Positions 33,600 to 45,349 of a DNA stretch of 64,000 bases are shown piece by piece (within the stretch, counting starts at the first letter, position 1; every line of letters starts with the position of its first letter). The notes under the pieces are model-generated. The model was given only the letters and a program-made list of their open reading frames with translations, made no database searches and was not told the DNA's origin. The position numbers and the translations under genes are program-made. The stretch is from Hypomyces perniciosus (Eukaryota; Ascomycota; Sordariomycetes; Hypocreales; Hypocreaceae): NCBI GenBank assembly GCA_008477525.1, contig SPDT01000013.1:1225501-1289500 (forward strand), read 5' to 3'.

Positions 33600-34900
33600 A
33601 TGAAATTATATAATTAAAGCAGTATTAGTTTAATATTAGCGAAATGCCTAGTACTTTATAATATATTAAAAAACTTAAATGGTTTTAAACTATATTATTA
33701 TACCTTTAATATTAAATTCTTTATTATTATAAAGGCTTTCTATATATAAAAATACTATTTAGTTTATATATATATAAAGATTTAGGTTATAATAGACAAT
33801 TTTAATTCTTATTATTTTATATATAAATAAAAGCTTTTATATTAATAAATAAAGGCTTAAAATAGCTAGCTTTATTTAATTTTCTATATTAAATATAAGC
33901 CAAGGAAATTAAACTTTATTAATATTTTATTTTAATACCTTAATTTTTATAATTCTATTAAAATTAAAGAATTGCAGTAAAGCTATATATTAATAGTTTT
34001 ATGGTATTTTTATAGTATAGAAGTTAATAGTTTATATAAACTAAAAGGATTTATAGTAATATATTATAGTAACCAGAAATATATAAAGTTACTTATAAAT
34101 AAAAGTATTACTTTAATATTGCTTTAAGTTAAAGAATAAAGATTAAATATTATTTAATAGATAATTTACTTGCAAAGTATAATAGCTAAAGTTATAGCTG
34201 CTGGTTTTTAGGTTATATAGTAGACTACTATAAGTTTACTGCTAAAATTATAAAAGTTTTTATATTTAACTGTTTTATAAGGCTAATAAAGAGATTATTT
34301 TATTTAATAAAAGGTTTAGAGTTCAAGAGTAGTTAATTTATTTTATAGTAATAATTAAATTATTAGTAATAATTAATTAACTTACTATTAAAGCAAAGTT
34401 TATATATTAATAGGCCTTTATATTAAAATTTTAATATTACTTTATAATAATTTAATTATTAAATATTATCAAGTTTATTATCCTCTAAGATACATTATAT
34501 TACCCTATTATTAGTAAAGCATAAAGTAGAATCTTAAGCGCTATATATCTATATATTATATTTACTGGACAATAAAGGCGAAAACCTATTAACTTTACAA
34601 TAAATTTACTTTATTAATAATATTAAAAGACTTTTTCAAGAAACTTTTATAGATTGTATGATAGATTTACAGAAAATCCTAAACTATAAAGGCAAACATT
34701 TATATAATATAATCTTTATTATTATTAATTAATATATAAAATATACCTTATATATACTTATAATAGTATATATTATAAATAGCAGAATCGCTACCTTTTT
34801 ATAAAATATATTTATTTAATTTTTAAATACTATAAGGAATTATTCTTAATAGAGATTAATTATTTAAATCTAGATTTTAGTAAAGTTTCTATTATATATT
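33600..34900 (+). pseudogene. G5 RNase H and integrase region, degraded
   Basis: Around 33700-33960 a reading resembling 'VLTD-N-L-YF' and 'FKI-Y--GK-N---DALS' (seen as FYIKYKPRKLNFIN) marks the end of RNase H. The rest should be integrase by position, but I cannot identify its motifs. Confidence 0.55.
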
Positions 34901-34916
34901 TATTTATAATTAATAA

Positions 34917-34921
34917 TTTAG
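34917..34921. repeat. TRIM-1a target duplication, left (TTTAG)
   Basis: Repeats exactly at 35341-35345, immediately after the element. Confidence 0.93.
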
Positions 34922-34997
34922 TGTGACATAGTATATAAGGTCACTTATTTACGCAGATTGTGTGGAGCTTTACTTTTACTGGATTTATAGTTTAACA

Positions 34998-35010
34998 GTT
35001 ATAAGCCCGG
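34998..35010 (+). other. TRIM-1a primer-binding site
   Basis: GTTATAAGCCCGG, complementary to the initiator tRNA-Met anticodon arm apart from mutated positions. Confidence 0.75.
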
Positions 35011-35015
35011 TATCG

Positions 35016-35027
35016 TTTCGCGCGAAA
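35016..35027. other. Perfect palindrome TTTCGCGCGAAA in TRIM-1a leader
   Basis: A 12-bp self-complementary sequence just after the primer site, kept exactly in TRIM-1b (62158-62169) in spite of RIP around it. Confidence 0.8.
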
Positions 35028-35899
35028 TTATCCGATATAGCTCCAGGTTGCAAGTTTAATTCTATCTTAAAGGAATTAAAATACGCTAGGGTTCCCACTA
35101 TTCGGGGGAATTAAAATAAAGCCGAAAAAAGTCCTAGTTTAACTAGATCTAGGCACTGCAGCTATAGTAGTTAAAGGTTAATAGGAAAAAGTCTTCTGCG
35201 TCCTGCTTTTTTAGGATTATAGGGAATACAGGCGCTTTATTTAAACTATCGCACGTAAGGGGTATATTATATAATATATAAAGTAATTTATCCATGGAGA
35301 TTATATAAAGCTTTACTTTTGCTGGATTTATGGTCTAACATTTAGTATTACTTTTTACCTATAAACTAATAATTAAATTAAATAGTAGAATTAAACTTTA
35401 AAGTATTATTTATATTCTTTTTATAGTAAATAATAAAATAATTAACTATAAAACTTATTTTTCATTTAATTTATATATAATGCAATTAAATATTTTATAA
35501 CTAGCTATTTATTAGTTTTTTACTGTTTAGCTATAAGTTTAATACTTTAAGCTATAATAGATTAACCTATTATAAATATTATATTAAAACTATTTTAAAG
35601 GTAAAAAAGCTTTAAGTTACCTGTAAAATAGCGAAGTAAATTTTATAATATTGTTAAAAAGAATATAAAAAAGTAGTATAATATTTATTAACTTAAAAAG
35701 AAATTTACTGTTAGCGATTAAATATTATTATTTATAAAATATATAAAACTTTAGTAATTTAATAAAAAGTGTACTGAAAAATATATTAATCTTTACTATA
35801 TTAAATACTAAATTCAAATAAATAAATTAGTATATTAGCTTTATCTTTTATTTTCTATTAAAATTTATAATATTTTTAATATTATAAATTTCAAACTAT

Positions 35900-38046
35900 A
35901 TTATAGCCATAAAAAAACCTTTTCAGCTAATAGATTACCTTTTTAATATTAAAGAAATATTTAAAATTAACGAAATTATTAATTATAAGTATAAGGGAAT
36001 ATAATGTTGATAGTTAATTAAATAAAGAAATCACTGAAAGATAAATAATATTAAATATAAGAAAAATAATTTTACTAATAATAAATTGATTTAAAAGTAT
36101 AAATAGTCATTTACTATTAAATAACAATTACTTTTCCTTATTTTTCAATAATCCTTTATGATAATCCTTTATAATAATAAAATGTATTTAAAGCAATTTA
36201 AGGATTTTAATAGATTAATATATTATATCGTAATTAACATGGAACTGCCTATTATAAATAAAAAAATATACACTAGAATAAAAGTATGTATAATAGCAGT
36301 AATAATAATAAAAGAGTTTATTTAATTAAAAGCGATTTAAAGCTTTAAATGGTTTAGATTTTAGCGATAATACTGTTTATTTATTATAGACTTTTTTTCT
36401 TTTCACTCTTTCACTAAACTCAACTTTTACTGTATTAATATAAAGTTTTTCTTGCATTAAATTTATAGTTGTATTATTATAGACTAGTTATTTATTACCT
36501 ACTATTATATAATAAAGAAGTAACATTAAAGCATTTACTTTATTAATGGGGAATTTTTAAAAATATTAAATAAATACTTTATTAGCATTTATAGACTAAT
36601 AAGCAATTCCATTATATAGTTTATTATTTAAAAAACAATAAAAACATTTGTGAAAGTAGCTAGTATAATATAAGTTAATATAAAAAGTATTGCTTTTTAA
36701 TTATATAAAATTTGTATTTATTATTATAATACTAAAGTAGTTCTTTTTTAATTTTATATTTTATTTAATAAAAAGGTTAAAATAATAATAGTATAGGGCA
36801 GGGTGTTTATAATAAGTTAATAGTAGCTAATAGTTATATCTATACTAAAACACTTATTAAATTAAATTGCTAGCGGCTTTATAGCATTTTATTAACGAAA
36901 GTATAGTAATTTTAAAGGGAGGGTATTTTAATAAAGATATAATTAAAATAGTATTACCTATAAGTAAAGATAGGCTTACTATATTAAGACTCTTAGATAC
37001 TATAAGATTACTATTATTTTCTGAAACTAGGTTATAAGTTTATTAAATAGGAAGTTATAGTAAAGAATTAACTATAGAAAACTTATAAAGTGGCGATATT
37101 TATTATAAAAGGAAAAAGAAAACGTATAATAGTAAACTCAATTTAAAAAAGAGAACTGCTATTATATAATAAGTTAGCTGGTAATAAAGGTAAAAGGAAG
37201 GAATACTTATAAAGAAAGTGGCTATATAAAGAGAGAAAAGGTAAGAGAGAGAGAGAGAAAAAGTAAGAAAAGATAGAAAAGAGAAAAGTAAGTAGGAATT
37301 AAAGTTATAGGTAAAAGAAAAGTAGGGCGAAGTATATAAATATATATAGTATATACAGTAGTAAATTGGAAAAGAAAAATAAAGTAAATTACTTGTATAT
37401 TAGCAGCGAAGGGTTAGCTTATTATATAAGATTTCCTTGCTACCCTTGAAGTTTAATTATATAAAAGTATACTTTTAAACTATAAAAGGTCAAAAACTTA
37501 TAAGACTACTAGGTATACATTAAAGTATTTAAGTCTAGGGCTTAAAGAAGTATCTATATAAAAAATAGTTGCTATTTAATATAATAATAAAGTATAAAAA
37601 GCCAGAAAAAAGCTAGTTAAATATAGGATCCTTGCTAGCGTTAAGGTTAACGTTATAAAGGGAGGGCAGCCTATTAGGAAACTAGAAGCTTTAAGCTTTT
37701 TTAATATTATATAGGCCGGAATATATATATAAAGGTAAGTATAGTCCTTAAAGATATAGAACTTTAAAGACTAGTAAACTACTACTACTACACTTAACTA
37801 TTAGTTTTTAGTATATTACCTGCTTATTAGTATTTATTTTCCATTTAAGTAACTGCTTTTTAACCTCCTTTACTTTTCCTTAAGGTCGCAGCCCTTTACC
37901 TAATTTATCTGCCTTAAAGAAAGTCTCTGACATTTATATATAATTAGTAAAGCAGCTTTAAATATAGGAGTAATTAAATTTAATCTTTAATATAAAAAAA
38001 AGAATTTTATTTATAAATATTGTACCTAATATTATAAATATTAAAA
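35900..38046. other. G5 3' non-coding part
   Basis: About 2.1 kb without protein traces. It contains a second polypurine-like motif AAAGGGAGGG at 36916-36925 and another at 37657-37667, a purine-rich stretch (37080-37390) with a (GA)n run near 37230-37262, and AT-rich filler. Possibly another old insertion is hidden here. Confidence 0.5.
37080..37390 (+). repeat. Purine-rich strand-asymmetric tract with GA microsatellite
   Basis: The plus strand is dominated by A and G for about 300 bp, with a run of GA dinucleotides near 37230-37262. Nothing else in the window has such asymmetry. Confidence 0.75.
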
Positions 38047-38638
38047 GGGATATACTATTATTAAAATAATAAGGCTATACCAAACTTGATTTATATATAG
38101 CTTCTAGGAAACTATATATAATACAGTAATAAGGAAACAATTAAAAGTTTACTAGGTAAACAATAAAATAAATAATTAAATTATATGTAGTTTAAGAGCT
38201 AAAAAACTATAGAATATCTAGTAATATATAGCTATATTATAAACGTAATTATAAAATAATACTCTATCTTTTATAATAGTCCTTTAACCTAATAATAGGT
38301 ATACAGTAGCAGAATTAGGTTTATAGCTATATTTTTATTTTCTATAAAATTTATTTATATATAAAATCGCTTAAATCGATTTATAGCTATAGAAATAGGA
38401 AACTATTTTAGTTGGATTTCTTATAATGCCTACTATAAACATTATATTAATTTTAGGGTAGGCGGGGTAGCTAGTCCTAGCTTAATTATTATTGTTAAGG
38501 ATAAAAGAGAATTCTTAACTTATATTAAAGTTTCTCTAGAACTTAGTCTTAGCGTTAAGCTTATTTCTAGGTCTAGTTCAAATAAGATAGTTATTTATTT
38601 ATATTAAAATCCTAGCTTTTTAGCCCTCCTTCTTAATA
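38047..38638 (+). repeat. G5 3' LTR, about 592 bp
   Basis: Partner of 31197-31789. It is preceded by a purine tract ending AAAAGGGA, ends CTTAATA and is followed by CTCCC. Confidence 0.88.
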
Positions 38639-41600
38639 CTCCCTTTCAATAAATATTATTTTATATAACTTTAAAGTAAATATAGGATTTAAATATAGGA
38701 AAGTAATTAAAATATAAAAAATACAAAAGATAGTTCATATAGTTAGAAATAATAGTAAAAAAAAGATAGCTAATTGCTATAAAAAAAGGTAAAGACCTTA
38801 AGTATAAACCTTAGGTAAAGGCTTAATATTAAAGACATTTATAAAGGTTTTTAGCTTTTAACCTAAAGGAGGCTTAGTAAACTTATTAGTAACGATTTTA
38901 CTAGGTTCTATATAACTAACAGTAATAATACTATTTTTAACTTATTTTTTAATATAATTAAAATATAATAGAGTATATTTTACTTAATTATAAAGGGTAA
39001 AGTTATTTAAAGTAAAACTAGCACTTTTATTATTGTTAAGTAAAGAAATTAACTATTTAATTAATTAATCTACCTCTTTATATAGGCCATTTAGCTATTA
39101 AATCTCTTTAATAGCTTTTATAAATTTATAAACTTTACTTGTAGTATAGAAAGATAAATAATTAAACCCTTTTTTAATTTCTAGCTAATTGGCCTATTAG
39201 TAACTATAATAATATAGCTATAAGTAAATTTATTTATTTGTTTATTTTTAATAAAATTACTATTATAATAACTAATAAATATAAAATTAAATTTACTAGT
39301 ATATTAAATAGCTAGATCCTAAAGACTATTTAAATACTATAATAGGTTATAGGCTATATTTAAATGCTTTTTATATAGGCTTTAAAATTATTTTACTAAC
39401 TATTAAACTAAAAAGGTAATATTTACTTTAATATAAATTATTGAATAAATAATTGTTTTAATAATAGCTTAAAAAAGCTTAATATTAACTTTATTTAATT
39501 TAGTTATAGTTTTATTAATTAAAAGTAAGGGCTATAAAGGTAATTAAAAAGGCTTTAAGTCTTAAAGGTTAAAGAATGTTATAGCTTTAATAACATACTA
39601 TTTTTAAAAAAGCTAAAAAAGACTTTTTTTTATCTTAAATTATTTAAACCTTTCAAAAAAAAAGACAAAGCCTTTATTTTTTATAGTATATATTTTATTA
39701 AAAGTTAGTTTTAGTTAAATTATAGTTTCTTTATTTAGTTTAATAAAACGGCAGTTATTTCTATGACTAATTATAAAAATACTATGATCTAGATTATAAA
39801 AAATAATATACTTAGAAATTAAAGGATTATATCCTAGTTTATTTTTTAAGGCTTATAAAGCTTATTACTGTTCTTTAAAGGATTCTTTAAAACTATAAAA
39901 GCTTTCTATAATTAAATAACCTAATTTAAAGTAAGGTTATAACCTAGCTTCCTAAAAATAAATTTAATTTTAAAGGAAGTTTAATTAATATTATCTTGAT
40001 ACCCTTTAAAGAAATTAAAGAAAATAGTTTCTTTAAATATCCTGTTAAAAGATATATTAATAAAGTTAATTTATTTAATTTATTAATTATAAATAATAAT
40101 TAATATTAGAAAGAGCTATTAAATAAAAAGAATAACTATTAAAGTAAATATTTAATTAAAATCTATTCCTTTTAATTACTAAAGGCTTTTAATAACTAGC
40201 TTAACTTAAAATTTAACTATTTTATTATTTTAGTCTTTTTTAATATTGAAAATTAATTAATAAATAATAGAATTCCTGCTTTTAAGAAAGTTATTATATT
40301 TAATAAAAGTAAAACTATATTATTGAATTAGTTAGTTAAATTTATTATAAATTACTTTTAATTATTTAGTTTTATTAAAACTATAAAGTATTTATTTAAG
40401 CATTTAAAGGTCTTTTACTGCAGCTAAAAAAGCTAGTTTTTTAATACTATTATAAAGGAATTAAGATATATTTATATTTATAAGATCCTTTATAACTATA
40501 AAGTTTTATATAATTAGTATAAAAATAAAGGCAATAGTAATAGGTACTCCCTTTTAAATAAAGTTAAAAAGTAAAAGATTAATATTTTAAAAAGTAAAGA
40601 CTATTTAATTTATTAAATTTAGCTTTAATTCTCCCTTTAATTGTTTATTATTTTAACCTATAATAAACTTTGAGATTTAAAGCTTAAAAGTTTTATCTTT
40701 ATATAGATTTATAATTAATAATTTAAAGATTATATATTTAAATAATATGTAAATAGATTAAATATTATTATATACAACTATTCATAATTTTCTAGTTTTA
40801 ATCTTAAAGGTTAATTTATAGCCTTTAATGTTTTATTTTCACAAAATAAACACTTTATAATAAATACTAATAGTTTCATATTTTTATAAATTAAATTTAT
40901 AATTTTTATTAAAGTTTACGTATCTATATAATTTTAATAAAAGGTAAAGTCCCTATTAATAATAGCTATATAGTTAATTAATTTAAAAACTGTAATAATA
41001 ATACAACTTTAAAAATATAGCAGTAATTTAATTCCTATAATAATAGCTTGAATCCTATTTAATAAAGCTTTAATAAAGTATTTTATAAAACTATTTTATT
41101 TACAAATATAAAGGGTATTATAAAAATATATAATCTTTAAAGAAAAGAATTAAATTAAAAGTTTTGAATTCATTTCCTTTTTACTTTTATAATAAAATTC
41201 TTTAAAATACTAGTTATATTAAATTCTTAAGCTATTTATAAAGCCTTTTAAAGTAGTTAAAAACATTGGTTTATTATAATCTTTTAAAAGGAATAGTTTT
41301 ATATATTTTAATTTTCTATTAATAATTAAAAGACTAATAAAGCCTTTTTTATAAAGTATTAGCTTTATAAAAAAAGTATTAGCTTTTAAATAATTTAAGA
41401 AGGCTAATAAATCTATAATTAACTTTAAATTAAGCCTTTAATAGCTTTTCCTTTATTATCTATTAAATAATAGAATTTAATTTCTTTAATAAAATTAAAG
41501 TTAAGAATTTTAGTAATTATTTTAACAGTCTTTTTAATATATTTAAACTAATATAACCTAGTCTTTTATACTATAAAAAGGCTAGCTTTAATCGTTTATA

Positions 41601-42122
41601 GTTAATACTATTAATAATAGTATTGCCTTTTAATTTAAGTACTTTAATAACCTTTAAATCTTTAATAATAAAGGATTCTTTAAGTATATAAGGCTTATCC
41701 TTTATAAAACTATCCTTGTTAAGGTTATTCCCCACTATTTCTTTGAGTAATAAAGGTATATATAGCCTTTATTTCTTTATTTAATTTAAAGTTTTAACGA
41801 GTTTAAAGAAATCTTTTAATTTAATAATACTTTAAACTATTTATAAAGTTAATATTTAACTATAAATAAACAAAGGTGTTTAATAATACTATTCTTTAAT
41901 AGTTATTATTTCTATTAAAGATATTAAGAATATTAAAAATAGCTATATTTAGTCTTTTAAAGGTAATAAAGCTATTATTAATATAAATAATACCTAATTC
42001 CTTATTATTAAATTTATAGTTTATAAACTATTTTTTAAAATTAATTATATTAACTATAGATTTAATATTATATAATAGATTGTTTTAAATAAAAACTTTA
42101 AAAGGTTTAAAGGTGTTACTTT
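38639..42122 (-). pseudogene. Old retroelement remnant, probably a second Copia family
   Basis: No LTRs can be delimited. On the minus strand around 41570-41650 a reading such as YKRLGYISLNILKRL resembles the 'WH-RLGH---L--L' of the Copia GAG-pre-integrase domain, followed by a degraded integrase-like segment to about 41200. The order fits a minus-strand Copia element distinct from family A-D. The remainder, down to 38650, has short open runs that I do not recognise. Mutation is severe. Confidence 0.4.
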
Positions 42123-42460
42123 TAGTAAATAGTTAATTTATTAAAAGCTATACTTTTTTAAAAAAAAGGTTTATAGTCTATTACTGCATTAAAAACAGTA
42201 AATACTATTTCTATACTTTTTAATTTATTACTTATTAGCTTTTATTAATTAAACAGCAATTAATATAGTATTAAATTAAAAAGCCTAGTAATTATTAAAT
42301 ATATATTAAGCTTATTATCTTTAAGAATAGTATTTAAGGTATATATCTTAATCCTATATATTAAGAGGTATTTATTAGCCTTTCTTGCAGGTTATTTCCC
42401 TTAAAGTTTTAAGCTCCTGTAAATATCGGCTATTACTTTACTATTTAAAAAATAGCCCTT
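42123..42460 (-). mobile_element. Isolated fragment of the Copia A-D family
   Basis: About 340 bp align with Copia A 11295-11620 (and Copia C 50060-50400), the segment just upstream of the RT, in the same orientation. Both flanks are unrelated to Copia A, so this is a truncated or captured piece without LTRs. Confidence 0.75.
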
Positions 42461-43090
42461 TTAAGCTATACCTTTTAATAGTTAAATTCAATATATTAAT
42501 TCAAGTATAATCCTGTTTAATTTACTTTTAGTTTGAATTTTATTTATTTTAATTCTTTTAATTTCCTTTCCTTTTAAAAAAATTAAAAGCTAGCTTTTAA
42601 TCTTTAAATTTAAAAAGTATTAATTAATCTTTAAAGGATTTGAAAGGTCTTATAGCTTTATAAACTTTATATATAGTTAACAATAAACTTTTAATTTCTT
42701 TTAATATATTTATTATAAGAAATTAAATATTAAAACCTTTAATTAATTATTTAATTATTTTATTAAATTTAATAATTTTTTAATTCTTTTAGCCTCTTAA
42801 AAAACTCTTTTTTAAGATATTTAAATATATATCTCTTTAATTAAATCTATTACTATTACACTTTAAAATAACTAATTTAATTAATAGCTTATTAAAAGTA
42901 ATATTAAATTTCATTAAAAATATTTTATTATTACTATAATTTAATAAATAAAATTCCATGTAAAAGGAATCTTTTAATAAAGTATTAAAGTAACTATATT
43001 ATCTTTTTAATAAAACTATTATTTAATCTAAAAATAATAGTTTAAGGTTAAAGAATAACTGAAAATAAAATCTAAATTAATATAGGAATA
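42461..43090. other. Unassigned AT-rich stretch with a gag-like end
   Basis: 42461-42997 shows no identifiable trace. 42998-43090 is homologous to 30530-30625 (gag-like remnant) and ends at the 5' LTR of G4a. Confidence 0.5.
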
Positions 43091-43262
43091 TATTACAGTA
43101 CCAATTATACTATAATATTAACACTCTATTATATAAACTTTAGTTATATAATTAGGCTTTAATATATTCCTAGCTATAGCTTTCAATAAAGCATTAAGGC
43201 TTTTTTACTTTTTATAATATAATAATAATATTTATTTTAACCTGCCTTTTTATATTATAATA
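43091..43262 (+). repeat. G4a 5' LTR, 172 bp
   Basis: Reverse complement of the LTR at 56941-57112, aligning over all 172 bp with transitions. Starts TATTACAGTACC (TGTTACAG before mutation). It is distantly related to the G1/G2 LTR, sharing the CCTGCC block and the end pattern. Confidence 0.85.
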
Positions 43263-43572
43263 GTTTATACTATCCTTTAACTTAACTGCACTATTATAAA
43301 GTATACATTTAACTAATTATAAATTCCCTCTTATGTTTCAACCTATAATAATACTTTTATAGCCTAGCCTTTATCCTTTAAACCCTATATTTATAAACCA
43401 TAAATTATAGATCAAATAAATCTAAATACTTAAAACTTTACACTATCACTTAACCTAACATAATAGACTATAGTTTTAATTATAAAGTTAATACTTTTCC
43501 TTTTATTTTAAAAAAGCTTTATAAAAGTTTAATATTAATAGCAATTGTATATATTTAATAAATATAATTATT
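43263..43572 (+). other. G4a leader
   Basis: Non-coding sequence between the 5' LTR and the G3-family LTR. The bases after the LTR, GTTTATAC, resemble those after the G1 5' LTR (GTTTATGC). This could be a shared primer site, but I cannot name the tRNA. Confidence 0.5.
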
Positions 43573-43798
43573 TATTATAGGCTAGGCTATATCTCCCGGA
43601 ATTATAACTATACTAAATCCGGAAATACAACCAATAGTAAACCATTTACCTAATTAAGAAACCACCTCAGCTATAACCCTATATACAAAACTATATAATA
43701 TATATATAGCTAGTATAAAGCTTCCTTCCTTTAACTATAAATAAATAATATAAAGGTGCTTTAGCTGTATGCTTTCTAGTTAAGCTATATCTATTATG
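43573..43798 (+). repeat. G3-family LTR, inverted relative to the next one
   Basis: A 226-bp reverse-complement copy of 44290-44515, heavily mutated. No element body is attached on either side and no target duplication is visible (TTATT and TATCT), so it is probably a solo LTR with altered flanks. Confidence 0.85.
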
Positions 43799-44284
43799 TA
43801 TCTATAGCTTAGCTACTATTTAGCCAGTAAATAAGGGAACTTTTACTATAAAAGGAAAATAGTGAATTTTAAACATTAAGCCTTTAAAGGCAATAATATA
43901 TAATCGCAGATTAAGTAAACTGTTTTACCTTTATAGGAATAAATAGCTGTATTAATAAAAAAGCTAAACTTTATAGTATTAGCGACTTAAAGGCTAGATA
44001 GCTAGGAAAATAAAATATTATTCCTTCCGCAATTTAAGTAAAAACCTATGCAGGCTATAATTACAAAGCCTATATTAACCTCTATAATAAAGTTTATATA
44101 AGCTCCTAAAGTTAAAAGGAAGTTACTTTTTAACCTATTTAAATTCTTAAAAAAATAAAAGGAGTATACTATATAGGCGTAAAATATATATAAAAAGCTT
44201 AAATTTAATAAAAAGTTTTATAATAGTAATAAAAAACAGTAATACTTTATTAACTCTTATTTAAATATTATATTTAAATAAATA

Positions 44285-44289
44285 GTTAT
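44285..44289. repeat. Target duplication GTTAT, left of solo LTR
   Basis: Repeated exactly at 44516-44520. Confidence 0.93.
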
Positions 44290-44515
44290 TGTAACGGGTG
44301 TAGCCTAACTAGAAAGTATACAGTTAAGGCACTTCTGTATTGTCTATCTATAGCTGAAGGAAGGAAGCTCTATACTAGCTATGTATGCGTTATATAGTTG
44401 TGCGTATAGGGTTGTGGCCGAGGTGGTTTCCTAATTAGGTAAGCGGTCTAGTATTAGTTGTATTTCCGGATTCGGCGTAGTCGTGATTCCGGGAGACATG
44501 GCCTAGCCTGTGACA
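44290..44515 (-). repeat. Solo LTR of the G3 family, 226 bp, well preserved
   Basis: Runs from TGTAACGGG to CCTGTGACA with a perfect GTTAT duplication on both sides and G4a gag on either flank. No internal sequence is attached, so the element body was removed by recombination between LTRs. It keeps many CpG and CpA sites lost in the copies at 7508 and 43573, and is therefore younger or protected by its short length. Confidence 0.95.
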
Positions 44516-45349
44516 GTTATTACCTTTTATAGGTTAAAAGGAATTAATAGAAACTATAATTTAGCGGAATTTATATAATACTTAAACTATACCTATTAGG
44601 ATTAAAGAGTCTAAAACTAAGCTATATAAAAGCTGTGTACTCTTAATTAAAAATAAAAACTTTACTTTTATCTTTCTTTTTTTACTTTAAATAAAAGCTC
44701 CTTAAAGTAGGCAGTAATAATTAAGTTAACTAAACTAAGATTATTTCCTTAAAGGAGTATTATCTTTAAAGCTATAATTCCGCTTAGTAATAGTAAATTT
44801 ACTGTTTATTTATAATAAATAGCTTATTAAAGTCTAGGATATTAATAACGGCATTAAACAATTAAATCTGAACTAATGAAATATAGGAGCTGCTTTAATA
44901 GGCTACTCCTAGTAAGAAAAATATAATACGCTTTAATTATATTGCACTTTAAAGGACTATATATAAGCAGTTAATAAAGAGGGCAATACCTGGATAAAGG
45001 GCATAGAGTATATAAAGAATTAGCGTTAATACAGGTTTTTAATAAATAAGGCAAATACTATTAAAGAGACTGTATATTACTATTATAGGAAAAAGGGATA
45101 TATTGCCTAGTTTTGCAAAAAAGGCTATAGAGCCTAGGCGTATTAGGTCTAGATTGCTGACTGCAAGTCTACTAATAATAACTAGTATATTAATAGTAAG
45201 GAACACAGTAACTTTAGCAATAAGTTAAAAGATTAGCTTTAATGTAAAGTTAGGCGTTAAAGCCTATAAAGGAAGAATTAAAAGGATAGAAAGAGTTTAA
45301 GGAATAAATAACCAGCGAATTAGTAATATTATAAGCTAAAATAAAGACT

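Larger units (their letters stand above)
34922..35340 (+). mobile_element. TRIM-1a: miniature LTR retroelement, 419 bp
   Basis: Two 76-bp LTRs (34922-34997 and 35265-35340) enclose 267 bp without coding capacity. The start TGTGACATAG, the end GGTCTAACA and the perfect TTTAG duplications define it. GTTATAAGCCCGG follows the left LTR as primer site and TAAGGGGTA precedes the right LTR as a mutated polypurine tract. These are the hallmarks of a TRIM (terminal-repeat retrotransposon in miniature). It lies within G5 and is the more mutated of two copies. Confidence 0.92.
31197..38638 (+). mobile_element. Gypsy G5: plus-strand, about 590-bp LTRs
   Basis: Long direct repeats at 31197-31789 and about 38047-38638 flank an internal region with a plus-strand Gypsy RT and RNase H. 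CTCCC occurs on both sides (31192-31196 and 38639-38643), a perfect 5-bp target duplication. The exact LTR start is uncertain because it does not show the usual TG. A TRIM sits inside at 34922-35340. The 3' third (about 35900-38046) has no coding trace and is unusually long for this type of element. Confidence 0.85.
43799..45330 (+). pseudogene. G4a gag remnant with CCHC zinc knuckle
   Basis: Plus-strand gag sequence, interrupted by the solo LTR at 44290-44515. Near 45070-45120 the translation YYYYRKKGYIA-FCKKGYRA matches a retroviral-type zinc knuckle 'CYNCGKKGH-A--C', with Cys and His codons changed to Tyr. Gag packages element RNA through this finger. Stops are dense elsewhere. Confidence 0.7.
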
